Notes: a model not told the origin generated them from the sequence alone. Counted from the stretch's first letter, positions 32,912-42,414 are shown. The stretch: DNA of 64,000 bases from Oligoflexia bacterium (GCA_903831745.1 CAIKYX010000129.1:1-64000), one strand, 5' to 3'. Program-made: numbers and translations.

Positions 32912-34222
32912 GTGAAAACACTCCTGCCCAAAATTACCCTGATTGCACTCCTTGCTTTGGTCATTGGCTTTTATTCCGAAACCGATCGAACTCCGAATCC
33001 AGGATCACGCGTCCTTCCGGCCCTGACTTTGATCAATCAAGGCACTTGGGCGATCGACATTGTCAAAGACCATTCGATGGACAAAAGCTTCGTCAATGGC
33101 CACTACTACACAGACAAGGCCCCGCTTTCGACGATCCTACTTCTCCCTTTGGTTAAAATCGGCGAATGGATCAGCCCGACTCAAGGCTTCGACGCCCAAT
33201 TCAATCGTGGGTTGCTACTGGGTGGGTTTTTTCTGGCGTCACTGCCCATGGCGCTTTTTGCTTTCGAAATCCTGACTCTTACCCAAAGTATTTTCTGGGC
33301 GCTGGCTTTCGTGCTTTCTACCTTTCTCTGGGTCTATAGCGGTACTTTTTTTGGACATGCCTTGGCCGGACTCTTCGTGGTTTACGGTTATCAGAATTTC
33401 TGCGAGAAAAACCGCCCCGTACGAGCAGGAATTTTTCTGGGTCTTGCATTCTTAACCGAATTTCCAACTGGCTTGATGATTCCGATCCTGATGGCGACTT
33501 CACTGGTTTGCACCCGAAGCCTGAAGCCCTCGCTTAAACTAGGCTTTACGTTCTTACCTTTTTTTCTGGCCATTCTGGCTTACAATGCTGCCATCACTGG
33601 CAATCCGTTTTCGATGGTGTATTCGCATGTATCGAACGAAGAATTCAGCCAAATGAAAACAGCATTGGGATTTCAGGGCCCCAAGCTTGAAGCCATCGCG
33701 GGTCTTCTCTTTGGTTCGCAGCGCGGATTTTTCATTTACGCCCCGATTTTTGCAGCGTTGTTTTTTAGATTTCGAGCTCAAGAACGAACTCAACTAAAAT
33801 TTCTGGTCGAACCCCCGGCGCTTTTTTTCCTGGGTTCACTGCTGGTGTTTTCTTCGTATTACATGTGGAACGGCGGCTGGGCCTACGGACCGAGACATCT
33901 CATTCCGGCAACCATGCTGATCATTTACGAAATTTCGAAACACCTTAAATCCGAAATCGGCTTTAGACCCTGGCTCTATATCCTGGCAGCAGTTGGATTT
34001 ATCGAAGCACTCGAGGCAAAGCTGACGGTAAAGTACATGTTGCCCCACCAGTTTTCATCCCCGTTTGCAGAAGTGATTTCACCCGCGTTTATGGCAGGTA
34101 AATGGAATCAAGACGCCCTGACGACCCGGCTCTTCGGAGTTGCACCGACTTACTCTTTCATTGTTTTTTTGCTGTTACTCTTGATTGCGACCGTGGCATC
34201 TCGCCGCTTACTTCAAAAGTAA
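32912..34222 (+). CDS. Polytopic membrane protein, GT-C glycosyltransferase-like
   Basis: 436 residues from GTG, with about ten to twelve hydrophobic helices. The first loop ends NGHYYTDKAPLSTILLLP, which resembles the SDKPP-type loop of PMT/ArnT-family GT-C transferases. A later WNGGWAYGPRHLIPA is common in the same group. Such enzymes use polyprenyl-phosphate sugars as donors on the outer face of the inner membrane. The catalytic acidic residue is not certain here, so function is left open. It overlaps the convergent DUF6311 gene by 15 bp and shares the GWxxxGPR(H/L)L(I/M)P element with the gene at 35931. It starts a cluster of four such proteins. Confidence 0.65.
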   Translation: MKTLLPKITLIALLALVIGFYSETDRTPNPGSRVLPALTLINQGTWAIDIVKDHSMDKSFVNGHYYTDKAPLSTILLLPLVKIGEWISPTQGFDAQFNRGLLLGGFFLASLPMALFAFEILTLTQSIFWALAFVLSTFLWVYSGTFFGHALAGLFVVYGYQNFCEKNRPVRAGIFLGLAFLTEFPTGLMIPILMATSLVCTRSLKPSLKLGFTFLPFFLAILAYNAAITGNPFSMVYSHVSNEEFSQMKTALGFQGPKLEAIAGLLFGSQRGFFIYAPIFAALFFRFRAQERTQLKFLVEPPALFFLGSLLVFSSYYMWNGGWAYGPRHLIPATMLIIYEISKHLKSEIGFRPWLYILAAVGFIEALEAKLTVKYMLPHQFSSPFAEVISPAFMAGKWNQDALTTRLFGVAPTYSFIVFLLLLLIATVASRRLLQK

Positions 34223-35842
34223 GTAATGTGACTGCCCTTCGGTACCATACGTCAGTGCTTTACAGTCTTCGGGCTTTGCTTCACACGTTTTTTGAAAAGA
34301 ACCCCACACCGCTTCGTTGCCGACGATATAGATTACTTTTGGACGCGGTTTAAGCCCCTGAACTTCCTGAATCCACTGCTGCTGGGTTTTACCCACCGAA
34401 CCTCCGTCCGAACGGGCTGTGCCCAGAGGTCCGATTTTTTTACCCTCACTGACAGCCTTCAGTGCGAGCGGAATTGAATTCGTGCCACCGATCAGGGCGA
34501 TTTCGTCGTACGAATCTTTCGTGATCATGGCGAGAGGAAGCTCAGGAACTGCCGCTTGGGCAATCGGAGCGGGCGCCATGAATGAAGTAAACTCTTTCGA
34601 AATATCGACCATCTGAAGCGCAAGCAACAGCACAATCACCCAGGGCTTGGGGGCTCTCATGAAGATCAAAAAAATCATCACGTACTCGACCGCCCAGAAC
34701 AAGCGACCACTCGAGCGAAGCGAGGGACCCATGAGCTGAATCATCGCGACCAATGCTGCTGCGATCAGAACACTTTTCCAATGGGCGACGCCGTTTCTAA
34801 AGAGCAGGATGAAGAACACCACAAAAAACAGCGCCTTACTGATATTCGGAAGCAGCACCCAGTTAAAGAACGAGACGTTGAACGAAAGGCTTAAAAAAGT
34901 GATGAAGACGAGCGCTAGCCGCTGAGGAGGCGAAAGTGTGCGCCAACTCTCTTTACGGAGGCACATACCGGCGAGAATCAAAAGCCCTAACCCGAGATAC
35001 TGAAACCCCTCGTATTGATGCTGAAGCATCAGTAGCGGTTTGATGAAGTACGAGCGATCCATCGGATTTAAAAATGAATTCAAATTCATCGAGAACTCGC
35101 CAAACCCCCAAGCGACCGAGCTTCCGACCGGAATCGAAAAATAACCATAGGCATAAGCGAGCAACAGCAGCACAGGCGCCATCACCACATACCCCAGTCG
35201 AAAACCGTATTCCTGAAAGGACTTGCCTTGCGAGGCAATAAAAAATATTCCAACCAGGGTCGCCAGATAAAAGTGAAATCCCAAGGCCACGCCGATCAGA
35301 GCGGTCCAGATCCAAAGATTCCTCGAGAGCTTCGGATGAAAAGAGTAAAAAATCGCACTGAGTAAGATAAAATGCGGAAGCAGACTGTAGTGGCGGGTTC
35401 CGGGATAACCTCGATCGAGAAAACTTGGCAATAGCACGAAAAAGACAGCCCCCAGAACACTGCTCGTCCAGGACTTCGAATAGTGATAGAGCAATCGAAA
35501 GCCACAGATGCCCTGAAGCATGAAGCAAAATAGAATGAAAATTCCGTGAAATTGATAAATCGACTGCCCAGGGAGTAATTTAAGCAGAATCGAAACAAGC
35601 GGACTCGAATCACTGAAAACAAGCGAGGTCATTTCGGGATACGAGTACCCTTGAATCAATCCGAGTGGCCAATGCCACGATTCATGATTGAAAAAATTGA
35701 AGCCTAAAAAGTAAATCGCCTGATCTCCCCCGAGTAACCATGAATAAGAGTGGGGACTCAGTACAAAAAGGGGATAAATCAAAAAAAAGACGAGTGCACC
35801 AGCGAGAGCGCTGATTGACAGGCCGAGTGTCCATCGAAGCAT
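34208..35842 (-). CDS. DUF6311-like polytopic membrane protein (GT-C superfamily)
   Basis: About 544 residues from ATG 35842. The ORF track extends to 35932, which has a possible AGAGG but overlaps the divergent gene. TTGACA-17-TACTTT ends 7 nt before 35842 and favours the shorter form. The N-terminal pattern is that of DUF6311/YfhO-like proteins: LLGGDQAIYFLGFNFFNHESWHWPLG, YPEMTSLVFSDSSPLVSILLKLLP, then FHGIFILFCFMLQGICGFRLL. Around eleven helices are followed by a C-terminal soluble domain of about 110 residues. The role, possibly glycan or teichoic-like modification, is unknown. Confidence 0.68.
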   Translation of the reverse strand: MLRWTLGLSISALAGALVFFLIYPLFVLSPHSYSWLLGGDQAIYFLGFNFFNHESWHWPLGLIQGYSYPEMTSLVFSDSSPLVSILLKLLPGQSIYQFHGIFILFCFMLQGICGFRLLYHYSKSWTSSVLGAVFFVLLPSFLDRGYPGTRHYSLLPHFILLSAIFYSFHPKLSRNLWIWTALIGVALGFHFYLATLVGIFFIASQGKSFQEYGFRLGYVVMAPVLLLLAYAYGYFSIPVGSSVAWGFGEFSMNLNSFLNPMDRSYFIKPLLMLQHQYEGFQYLGLGLLILAGMCLRKESWRTLSPPQRLALVFITFLSLSFNVSFFNWVLLPNISKALFFVVFFILLFRNGVAHWKSVLIAAALVAMIQLMGPSLRSSGRLFWAVEYVMIFLIFMRAPKPWVIVLLLALQMVDISKEFTSFMAPAPIAQAAVPELPLAMITKDSYDEIALIGGTNSIPLALKAVSEGKKIGPLGTARSDGGSVGKTQQQWIQEVQGLKPRPKVIYIVGNEAVWGSFQKTCEAKPEDCKALTYGTEGQSHYLLLK

Positions 35843-35849
35843 CCTTCTC

Positions 35850-35878
35850 AAAGTAAACTTTGACCGAACGACTGTCAA
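35850..35878 (-). promoter_or_regulatory. Promoter of the DUF6311 gene (leaderless)
   Basis: Minus strand: perfect -35 TTGACA, 17-bp spacer, TACTTT, then 7 nt to ATG 35842. Its -35 is one arm of the inverted repeat at 35859-35879. Confidence 0.5.
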
Positions 35879-35879
35879 A
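35859..35879. promoter_or_regulatory. Inverted repeat in a divergent promoter region
   Basis: TTTGAC-N9-GTCAAA, perfect 6-bp arms, located between the DUF6311 gene (minus) and the 35931 gene (plus). It overlaps the minus-strand -35 box, so a bound repressor or activator could control transcription. Inference. Confidence 0.3.
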
Positions 35880-35918
35880 CCAGCTTGAGTTTTTTCTAGA
35901 CCATCCACCCCTTTCAGA

Positions 35919-35924
35919 GATAAT
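35919..35924 (+). promoter_or_regulatory. Candidate -10 box of the 35931 gene (leaderless)
   Basis: GATAAT (5 of 6 consensus), 6 nt before the ATG at 35931. No convincing -35 at 16-18 bp and no Shine-Dalgarno. Confidence 0.35.
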
Positions 35925-35930
35925 TGCAGC

Positions 35931-37277
35931 ATGAAGCTTCATCCTCTTTTTAAAAAGATCCTGTCAGGCCTGGTGATCACTCTGGGTCTTTTCTCGCTGC
36001 TCCACTATTTTACCATCCTGGTTCCACAATTCGACACGGGAGTGATGCTGAACGAAACAAAAGCTACCTTGAAGTGCCTGAGCGAGGGTAAAGTTGGCCA
36101 TTGTCCCGAAGGCGGAATGTTTCCGCTGCTTCAAAAAATTCCAACTGCAATCGGCTTGCAGCTCGGAATGACCGATGATGCAATTGTTGAATTCCTCATC
36201 TACGTAAACATGCTTGCCACTTTCTTACTTCTCTATTTCGGCGGAAAATCACTCGCGTCACGCTCTGTATTTCGTAGAAACTGGTATTGGGCGCTGATCG
36301 TCCTCTCGCCTTTTCTCTGGTATGCACGCACCTCCTTCAGTGAAACCCTGGGGGCCGCACTCATTTTTGCAACGGTTCTCCTTTGCTCGAACCAGAACAC
36401 CCTGAGATGGGGCGCGCTCGTACTCGTCATCGCTGGGCTATCGAAGGAAACGGCCTGGCCGTTTCTGATCCTGCTCTCGCTTGCGGCCCAACTGGTTGGA
36501 GAAAAAAGTGCAACGCTGAAATCGATTCGTTATATCGAAATCATCCTGGCAGGATTGCTTTCACTGGGTTTGCATACCCTTTATAATTATTTTCGGTTTG
36601 GCGGCCCTTTGAACGAAGGGTATTTGAATCCGATGTTCATTGTACCGTCGCTTGGAATTCACCTGAGCTTTCTGACTGGCCTATTCTTTTCAGGAAACGG
36701 CGGAATTGCCTGGTTTTGCCCACTCTTTTTACCCCTTAGCATTGTCGCACTGGTAAGACTCAAAGAAGGCGTCGCAAAAAATGCGGCCGCAATCCTTACG
36801 CTCGCGAGTTTTATGGCCCTGGCAGTCGGCATGGCCCGTTGGTATGCGCCGTTTGGCTGGATCGCCTGGGGCCCTCGTTTATTGATGCCGTGGATTCCTG
36901 CGGCGGCCTGGTTATTGCTTCAATCGTTTCCGATCGAATGGGACGCGGCATTTCTTCAGAGCATCAAGTCCACCCGATTATTTTTGCCTTTGTGCCTCAT
37001 TTTGGCGTTTTTTTTATTTCCCCAAGTCGCCGTCATTTTTCGAAATGAGCTCATTTGGATTCCTTTCGCCAATGATGCCACTTGCCCGAATCCCACGATC
37101 ATACAGCGGGATATCCCGTATTATTATCGCTGTTTGAATTACTACATCTGGGGAAAAACCCCGATTCTACTGATTGCTTTTGAAGGCTGGAACCTACTGA
37201 GCCTGAGTTTCTGGCTGACTTTCAGCGGCTGGATGGGCTTGATTCTGATTTTTTTCAGGCTTCGAAAGGCCGAATAG
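35931..37277 (+). CDS. Polytopic membrane protein, GT-C-like
   Basis: 448 residues with about ten helices. The first periplasmic loop carries LVPQFDTGVMLNETKATLKCL, where the Asp could be the catalytic acid expected in GT-C enzymes. A later GWIAWGPRLLMPWIPA matches the element in the 32912 protein, so the two are related. The C-terminal loop contains CPNPTIIQRDIPYYYRCLN, with two Cys that could form a disulfide on the periplasmic side. It is divergent from the DUF6311 gene. The pathway is unknown; export or decoration of a surface polymer is a reasonable guess from the four-gene cluster. Confidence 0.6.
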   Translation: MKLHPLFKKILSGLVITLGLFSLLHYFTILVPQFDTGVMLNETKATLKCLSEGKVGHCPEGGMFPLLQKIPTAIGLQLGMTDDAIVEFLIYVNMLATFLLLYFGGKSLASRSVFRRNWYWALIVLSPFLWYARTSFSETLGAALIFATVLLCSNQNTLRWGALVLVIAGLSKETAWPFLILLSLAAQLVGEKSATLKSIRYIEIILAGLLSLGLHTLYNYFRFGGPLNEGYLNPMFIVPSLGIHLSFLTGLFFSGNGGIAWFCPLFLPLSIVALVRLKEGVAKNAAAILTLASFMALAVGMARWYAPFGWIAWGPRLLMPWIPAAAWLLLQSFPIEWDAAFLQSIKSTRLFLPLCLILAFFLFPQVAVIFRNELIWIPFANDATCPNPTIIQRDIPYYYRCLNYYIWGKTPILLIAFEGWNLLSLSFWLTFSGWMGLILIFFRLRKAE

Positions 37278-37331
37278 GCTCCTCATCCTTGCTGGCATTC
37301 CCTTTCATTTGATGTATTCTTTTTATGAAAA

Positions 37332-38990
37332 ATGAAAACAAAAAACATTCATCCGGTTGCCATCGTCCTTTTTCTGCTTTCCATCATCAGCTGCGTCGCT
37401 GCTTTCTTTTCGGACGAGAGCGCGCGCTGGCTCTTTGTGCACGCCTCGTACCCCGTTCTCTGGATCCTCTTCGGATCGGCAATTTACTTTTCGCTCGATA
37501 TTTTAAGAGATTGGTTTAAGAACCATTTCAAAACATCGTGGAAAACACTCTTATTAATCGCAGTCGGCGTGCTGCTTTGCCTGTCGCAGGTTCCGGCGGT
37601 ATTAAAAACCAACAGCGACGAAGCCAACCTGCTTTCGGTCGCTCATTCGCTTACACTTTTACAACAGCCGTACAATATTACCGAGGCCAAGGTCTATTTC
37701 GACATTTTCTATCCGATGAACCTCGAGATTCCGACCCGTCCCCTGATGTTTCCGTTTTTCGTGCATTTATCAGAACTGATTTTCGGTGTTGGAATGTATG
37801 CCGCCATCATCGTCAATATTCTGGCAATGATCGTTTTCGGGTGGGTATTTTATTTCTCACAGAAATCCACCTCTGTCTTTCAACGAGGCCTGACGCTGAC
37901 TCTCATTCTGAGTCAACCGCTCATCCTGATGTTTACCAAATGCGCGGGCTTTGATGTATTTTCAGCCACACTGCTTTTTTTAACCCTGGTATTCGCGAAA
38001 AACTATTCCGAATCGCGCGACGAAAAAGATCTCACATTGTTTTGGGTGACGACCCTCATCTTCTCGCAAGTAAGATATGAGAACCCGCTCCTTGCCGGCA
38101 TTACGCTTCTGATTCTGCTTGCGACCACCCGAAACTTTCGCGCGATCCTGAAGCCCCACTGGGTTGCTCTTTTTTCGGCCGGTGTCGCCATGGCGTTATG
38201 GCAGAGGCTCCTCACCCAAGGTCACTTCGAGAATCCAGAAGGCGTGGCTCCTTTCGGAATCGATCATCTGATCTCTCACGGTTCGGACATGATCACCCAC
38301 CTCACCCAATTCGGACTCGCCTACAATCCATTTCTGATGTGTACCGGAATTCTGGCTGTCATTTGGTTTGCCATCAAGGGCGACTTCAAAACTCTTCTTT
38401 GGACCGTTCCGGTCTGCGCACAAATCGCACTCGGCCTCAGCCATCATGCGGGGGTTTATCAGCATCCCGCTCAGGTTCGCTTCTTCATTCCTTTTGCGAT
38501 TCTTTGCTCGATCCTTTCGGCGAAATTTCTTTTCGATCTCAAATTTCTCGATCTTCGTGTCAAAGGTTTGATCGCATCGCTGATGCTGGTATTTTCGGTT
38601 TCGGTCGCCAGCAACCCCGAGTTCCTGAACTCACTCATCCTGAATCGCGACATTCATTACCTCATGGAGCTGATCAAAAACTATAACCAGAACCGAACTC
38701 TGGTCGTCTATGGTCGTCCGGTTCAATTCACAGCCTTGGGCTACGGAGCGATCACTCCCGAGCGAGCTTACCGCGAACGCGACGAACTGACTTTGAATCT
38801 GAGACGGGGATTGTTTGATCACATCCTTTTATTCGATTCGGTAAATTATGGCGAAGAGGGACGACAATTCGGTTTCGACCGAAACCAACTCAAGCAGGTC
38901 GCCATGTTTCAACAGGATGGCGGAACCCACATGTACATTTGGGAACTCTTGCCAGAATCGACCGCTGCTAAACCCGTTTCGCCAAAATAA
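37332..38990 (+). CDS. Large polytopic membrane protein, GT-C/ArnT-like
   Basis: 552 residues, twelve or so helices, with a periplasmic KTNSDEANLLSVAHSL segment after the second or third helix. This places Asp-Glu where GT-C glycosyltransferases hold their catalytic acid, followed by an IPTRPLMFPFFVHL loop akin to the PPL element. The C-terminal 100 residues form a soluble tail (RTLVVYGRPVQFTALGYG, YRERDELT). Extended -10-like TGTATTCT lies just upstream and no Shine-Dalgarno is seen. The ATG at 37325 in another frame is ignored. Its 3' end overlaps the methyltransferase fragment by 23 bp. Confidence 0.62.
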   Translation: MKTKNIHPVAIVLFLLSIISCVAAFFSDESARWLFVHASYPVLWILFGSAIYFSLDILRDWFKNHFKTSWKTLLLIAVGVLLCLSQVPAVLKTNSDEANLLSVAHSLTLLQQPYNITEAKVYFDIFYPMNLEIPTRPLMFPFFVHLSELIFGVGMYAAIIVNILAMIVFGWVFYFSQKSTSVFQRGLTLTLILSQPLILMFTKCAGFDVFSATLLFLTLVFAKNYSESRDEKDLTLFWVTTLIFSQVRYENPLLAGITLLILLATTRNFRAILKPHWVALFSAGVAMALWQRLLTQGHFENPEGVAPFGIDHLISHGSDMITHLTQFGLAYNPFLMCTGILAVIWFAIKGDFKTLLWTVPVCAQIALGLSHHAGVYQHPAQVRFFIPFAILCSILSAKFLFDLKFLDLRVKGLIASLMLVFSVSVASNPEFLNSLILNRDIHYLMELIKNYNQNRTLVVYGRPVQFTALGYGAITPERAYRERDELTLNLRRGLFDHILLFDSVNYGEEGRQFGFDRNQLKQVAMFQQDGGTHMYIWELLPESTAAKPVSPK

Positions 38991-39578
38991 GCATTTTATA
39001 AAAACCCGAACTGGTTTCGGGAGGCTTTCGACCAACCCGCAAGATCTGAAAACCCGTTTGCTCGAGTAGTGTCGAAATTTGTTTTTCAGTGAATAAATGA
39101 ATCGAGCGCGCAGGCCCTGTCAAATCTCCTTCACGGTCCTCGAAGGTGCCCGATCCTTCAAACAAAGTTACACCCAGCACGCCGCCGGGTTTCAGTCCCT
39201 TAAAACAAACTGCGGCCACCCGCTGAATCTCTTCGGGAGTCTGATGAACCCAGGATTCATTTGCCCAAACGGCGTCGTAAGATTCGGGTTCGAGCGACAA
39301 CAGTAAAAAATTCTTATGCTGGATTTCGAGTCCGGGAAATTGCTCTCGGGCCAGGCGGACCATTTCGGCAGAAGCGTCCAGCCCCACCCCCCTGAACCCA
39401 AGTTCGACAAACCAACTCAGGTCTTGGGCCGTACCACATCCCAGGTCTAGTATCCGACCATTTCTCTCTATGGATTGTAAAAAGGCGAGAGATCGGCCTT
39501 CGATTTATGCGACTTCCACACCTCCCTCAGGCGTAGGGCATGGTGATCGTAGTATTGATTCGAATCTTGGCTTTTCAT
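38968..39578 (-). pseudogene. SAM-dependent methyltransferase with one-base frameshift
   Basis: The ORF track shows only the last 139 codons (GTG at 39387), but the family signature continues upstream in the same frame: RILDLGCGTAQDLSWFVELGF, a class I methyltransferase motif I. That frame has no start codon and meets a stop. The missing N-terminus is in another frame from ATG 39578 (behind GGCGGGATAACT): SNQYYDHHALRLREVWKSHK, which is typical for this family. The frames meet at a run of five A/T pairs (39479-39483); one extra base would give ...DLSPFLQSIERNGRILDL. So this is a recent pseudogene, a homopolymer sequencing error, or a slippage site. The substrate is unknown. Confidence 0.75.
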
Positions 39579-39638
39579 AGTTATCCCGCCTTGGTAAAAG
39601 TGACGCTGATTATTCTAACAGAACAAAGAGAGAACCAC

Positions 39639-40607
39639 ATGAAAAAGAAGGTACTGATGTTTTCAGCAATTTTGGCATTCATCACTTCACTCGTGGGAGA
39701 CGGCGCGAGCGCCTCTTGCCCAGATACGAGCAAGGGCGAAACTCCCCAAGATTGTCCATGGGCCGAAATCACCCGAGCCACTGACGGCGTCACCGACTTT
39801 ACAAAAATTAGAGCCATCATCGATGCGGGCATTCCCGGTTTTATGAATCAGGTTGAAAAGGACGCCCAAGAAAAAGAACTGCTCGACATGTGGGGCTTAA
39901 GCAGCAACATCGACGCCAGTCAGATTACCACCGGCATCAAGACCATACCCGAAAATCTCCTTCGGTATTTTGTTTCACTCTGGAAAGTTTCTTACAACCA
40001 GGATTTCACCCAAGGGTTTGCTGGCCTGAACCACACCTATGGTTACCTGTTCAGCAACCTGCAAACCAAATATGGATACAAACGTGCGCGATGGGTTCAA
40101 GGCGAAATCGAAGCAGGCCTGAACCTTCCGGCTGGGTTGCTCAGCGGCCAACCCAAAAAAGGCACCTTGTTTTCGAATCTGACCCGCTTCATCGGACCGA
40201 TCGCCTTTCGTGATCTCGACCAACTTCCACGCGGACTTCATTCGAACATTCACGAACTTCGCCATTATGATTACAGCAAGCTCAGAACCATCCGCCTGAT
40301 GGAAGTGGCAGAAGATCACGACCAGTACCTCGAGCTTCGTACGGACATCGCACCGTTCATCGCGCCCAACCCGAACGGTGGCGATACTGCGCTTCTGATC
40401 TATTCAATCGATTTTCGCCATCCTGACGAAGAAGCGAATCCAAAACTCATTACTGCGTTTCCTATCAACAACGACATGATCAATTCCGTAATGGATGCAA
40501 AGCTCTGGGGCAACAAGGTCACGCTCAAGCTCAATTACAATGCGGTTCTTGCAACCAAGCTTTCGGATGAATTCATGAGCCACGGAAAGAGATACCTACT
40601 CCCATGA
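39639..40607 (+). CDS. Exported protein coupled to an ABC transporter
   Basis: 322 residues from the ATG at 39639 (AGAGAG upstream). The ORF-track start at 39540 would mask the signal peptide (VLMFSAILAFITSLVGDGASA). The mature part begins SCPDTSKGETPQDCPWAEIT, where two cysteines could pair, then turns helical (GIPGFMNQVEKDAQEKELLDMWG) and later beta-rich. I recognise no family. The stop overlaps the ATP-binding subunit start (ATGA), and this exported protein leads the four-gene operon, which suggests it works with the transporter as a periplasmic partner or cargo. Confidence 0.6.
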   Translation: MKKKVLMFSAILAFITSLVGDGASASCPDTSKGETPQDCPWAEITRATDGVTDFTKIRAIIDAGIPGFMNQVEKDAQEKELLDMWGLSSNIDASQITTGIKTIPENLLRYFVSLWKVSYNQDFTQGFAGLNHTYGYLFSNLQTKYGYKRARWVQGEIEAGLNLPAGLLSGQPKKGTLFSNLTRFIGPIAFRDLDQLPRGLHSNIHELRHYDYSKLRTIRLMEVAEDHDQYLELRTDIAPFIAPNPNGGDTALLIYSIDFRHPDEEANPKLITAFPINNDMINSVMDAKLWGNKVTLKLNYNAVLATKLSDEFMSHGKRYLLP

Positions 40608-41599
40608 TCCAAACGCCCGCCATTCAAGTCATCGATGTAAAGCGCAGCTTTCGCTCAGTAAAGAAAGAAAGTGGCTTTAAAGGCACCGTCAAGCTTCTGA
40701 TCAACCCTGAGTACGTCGTTCACGAAGCCCTGAAAGGGGTTTCGTTCTCGATTCAGCCCGGAGAGTTTGTCGGACTGATCGGAGCAAACGGCGCAGGCAA
40801 AACGACGCTCCTTAAAATTCTGTCGGGCTTGATTCCTCCCACTAGCGGGCAGGCTTCAGTACTGGGCTACTTGCCTTTTGCGCGAGAGCTGCCGTTTCGA
40901 AAGCAAATCTCGATCGTCATGGGGCAGAAGGCTCAGCTTTGGTGGGATCTTCCTGCGATCGAAGCCTTCGATCTGCTGCGCGCGCTTTATCAGATTCCAA
41001 AAGACGTCTATAAAAAGCGCGTCGATGAACTTACCCAGTTACTCGATGTCGACAAACTCCTCAACACCCAGATCAGACGACTCTCGCTCGGCGAGCGCAT
41101 GAAGATGGAAGTCATTGGCGCGATCATTCATCTGCCCAAGGTTATCTTTCTCGACGAACCCACGATCGGGCTCGATGTATTGGCTGCACAGAAGCTTCGC
41201 GAGTTCCTGAAGCTTCATAATCAAAACGAAGGTGCGACGATCATCCTGACGAGCCATAACATGGATGATATTTCAGAGCTCTGCAAGCGAATCCTCCTCA
41301 TTAAAGAGGGGGAGTTGATTTTTGACGGTAATCCCGACAAGCTTACGAACTCAAATGAGTGCCAACTCAGAGTAAAACTCGGTTCTGAGCCCTCGATTGA
41401 GGATATTTCCGGCATGATCGGCATCGCAGCCCAAAACACCATCAAGGACGAGGAAGATCCAACCACCTATCTGATGACAGTAACCCGTGCACGCGTGGCC
41501 GAATACCTTCAGAAACTTCTCGCCCACTACACGGTAAACGACATCGGAATCCAGGAAGCCTCGCTCGAGCGCGTGATTCAAAGGATCTATCAGCAATGA
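40604..41599 (+). CDS. ABC transporter ATP-binding protein (ABC-2 exporter type)
   Basis: 331 residues. Walker A GANGAGKTT near 60, Q-loop VMGQKAQLWWDLPAIEAF, signature LSLGERMKME (variant of LSGGQ) near 160, Walker B VIFLDEPTIGLD near 180, and H-loop ILTSHNMDDI are all intact. The N-terminus has an extension (FRSVKKESGFKGTVKLLIN) typical of the subgroup that pairs with PF06182-type permeases. The C-terminal 90 residues form an accessory domain. ATGA overlaps join it to the exported protein before and the permease after. Probably an exporter; substrate unknown. Confidence 0.9.
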   Translation: MIQTPAIQVIDVKRSFRSVKKESGFKGTVKLLINPEYVVHEALKGVSFSIQPGEFVGLIGANGAGKTTLLKILSGLIPPTSGQASVLGYLPFARELPFRKQISIVMGQKAQLWWDLPAIEAFDLLRALYQIPKDVYKKRVDELTQLLDVDKLLNTQIRRLSLGERMKMEVIGAIIHLPKVIFLDEPTIGLDVLAAQKLREFLKLHNQNEGATIILTSHNMDDISELCKRILLIKEGELIFDGNPDKLTNSNECQLRVKLGSEPSIEDISGMIGIAAQNTIKDEEDPTTYLMTVTRARVAEYLQKLLAHYTVNDIGIQEASLERVIQRIYQQ

Positions 41600-42414
41600 A
41601 TTTCTCCGAAACTTACTTCGCGTGGACCTTTCAATGGAAATGGGCCGCCATCAAAAATGGGATGAAGAATGCCGTCGCTTACCGGGGCGAATTTTTGATC
41701 GACCTTTTCAGCTCGGCATTTGTTCCAGCGGCCATCCAATTCATTCTTTGGCAGGCGATCTTTCACAATACCGGCATCACTACCTTCGCCGGCATGAGCT
41801 ATTCCGAACTTCTGGGATATACCTGGACTTCGATTCTCTTTACCCAAATCCGGGGCGGAGACTACGATTTTTCGCTCATTGAAATGATTCGAACCGGCAG
41901 TCTGAACAACTACCTCATTCGTCCCGTCGGAATTGTCGAGTTTACCTACTTTCAGGGCTTCGGAGAAAAAGCGCCTACTCTCATTTTCTGTATGGCCCTA
42001 GGTTTAATCGCCACGATCTTTTCGAGCATTACTCTTCCGCACCTCTTCATGGCGATGTCGCTCGCCTTTGTCGGAAGCATTATTCATTACTTTTTCGGCG
42101 CCTGCCTTTCGGTCGTCGCCTTCTATTGGGAGAACGCCTTTGCGGTACTGATGGTAAAGAATATGGCCGTAAGCTTGCTCTCGGGCGAACTCATTCCTCT
42201 TAGCATCATCCCTTTACGCTATTCATGGGTCTGGCACAGCACTCCCTTTTATCTCTATGTCTTTGGCCCTACCCAACTTGCGCTCGGCAAATGGAACCAA
42301 GCCATGTGGGCTCAGCAAATGATGATTGCCCTAGCCTGGCTCGTCTTCTTTTGGGGCCTGAGCCGCATCCTCTGGGCTCATTGCATTCGTCGCTATCAAG
42401 GAATTGGGGGCTAG
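41596..42414 (+). CDS. ABC-2 family permease subunit 1
   Basis: 272 residues, six helices. FQWKWAAIKNGMKNAVAYRGEFLIDLF at the N-terminus, LLGYTWTSILFTQIRGGDYDFSLIEMIRTGSLNNYLIRPVG in the first loop, and later VSLLSGELIPLSIIPLRYSWVWHSTPFYLYVFGP follow the ABC2_membrane_6 (PF06182) pattern. It is translationally coupled to the ATPase (ATGA) and followed after 2 bp by the second permease. The two permeases likely form a heterodimer. Confidence 0.85.
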   Translation: MNFSETYFAWTFQWKWAAIKNGMKNAVAYRGEFLIDLFSSAFVPAAIQFILWQAIFHNTGITTFAGMSYSELLGYTWTSILFTQIRGGDYDFSLIEMIRTGSLNNYLIRPVGIVEFTYFQGFGEKAPTLIFCMALGLIATIFSSITLPHLFMAMSLAFVGSIIHYFFGACLSVVAFYWENAFAVLMVKNMAVSLLSGELIPLSIIPLRYSWVWHSTPFYLYVFGPTQLALGKWNQAMWAQQMMIALAWLVFFWGLSRILWAHCIRRYQGIGG

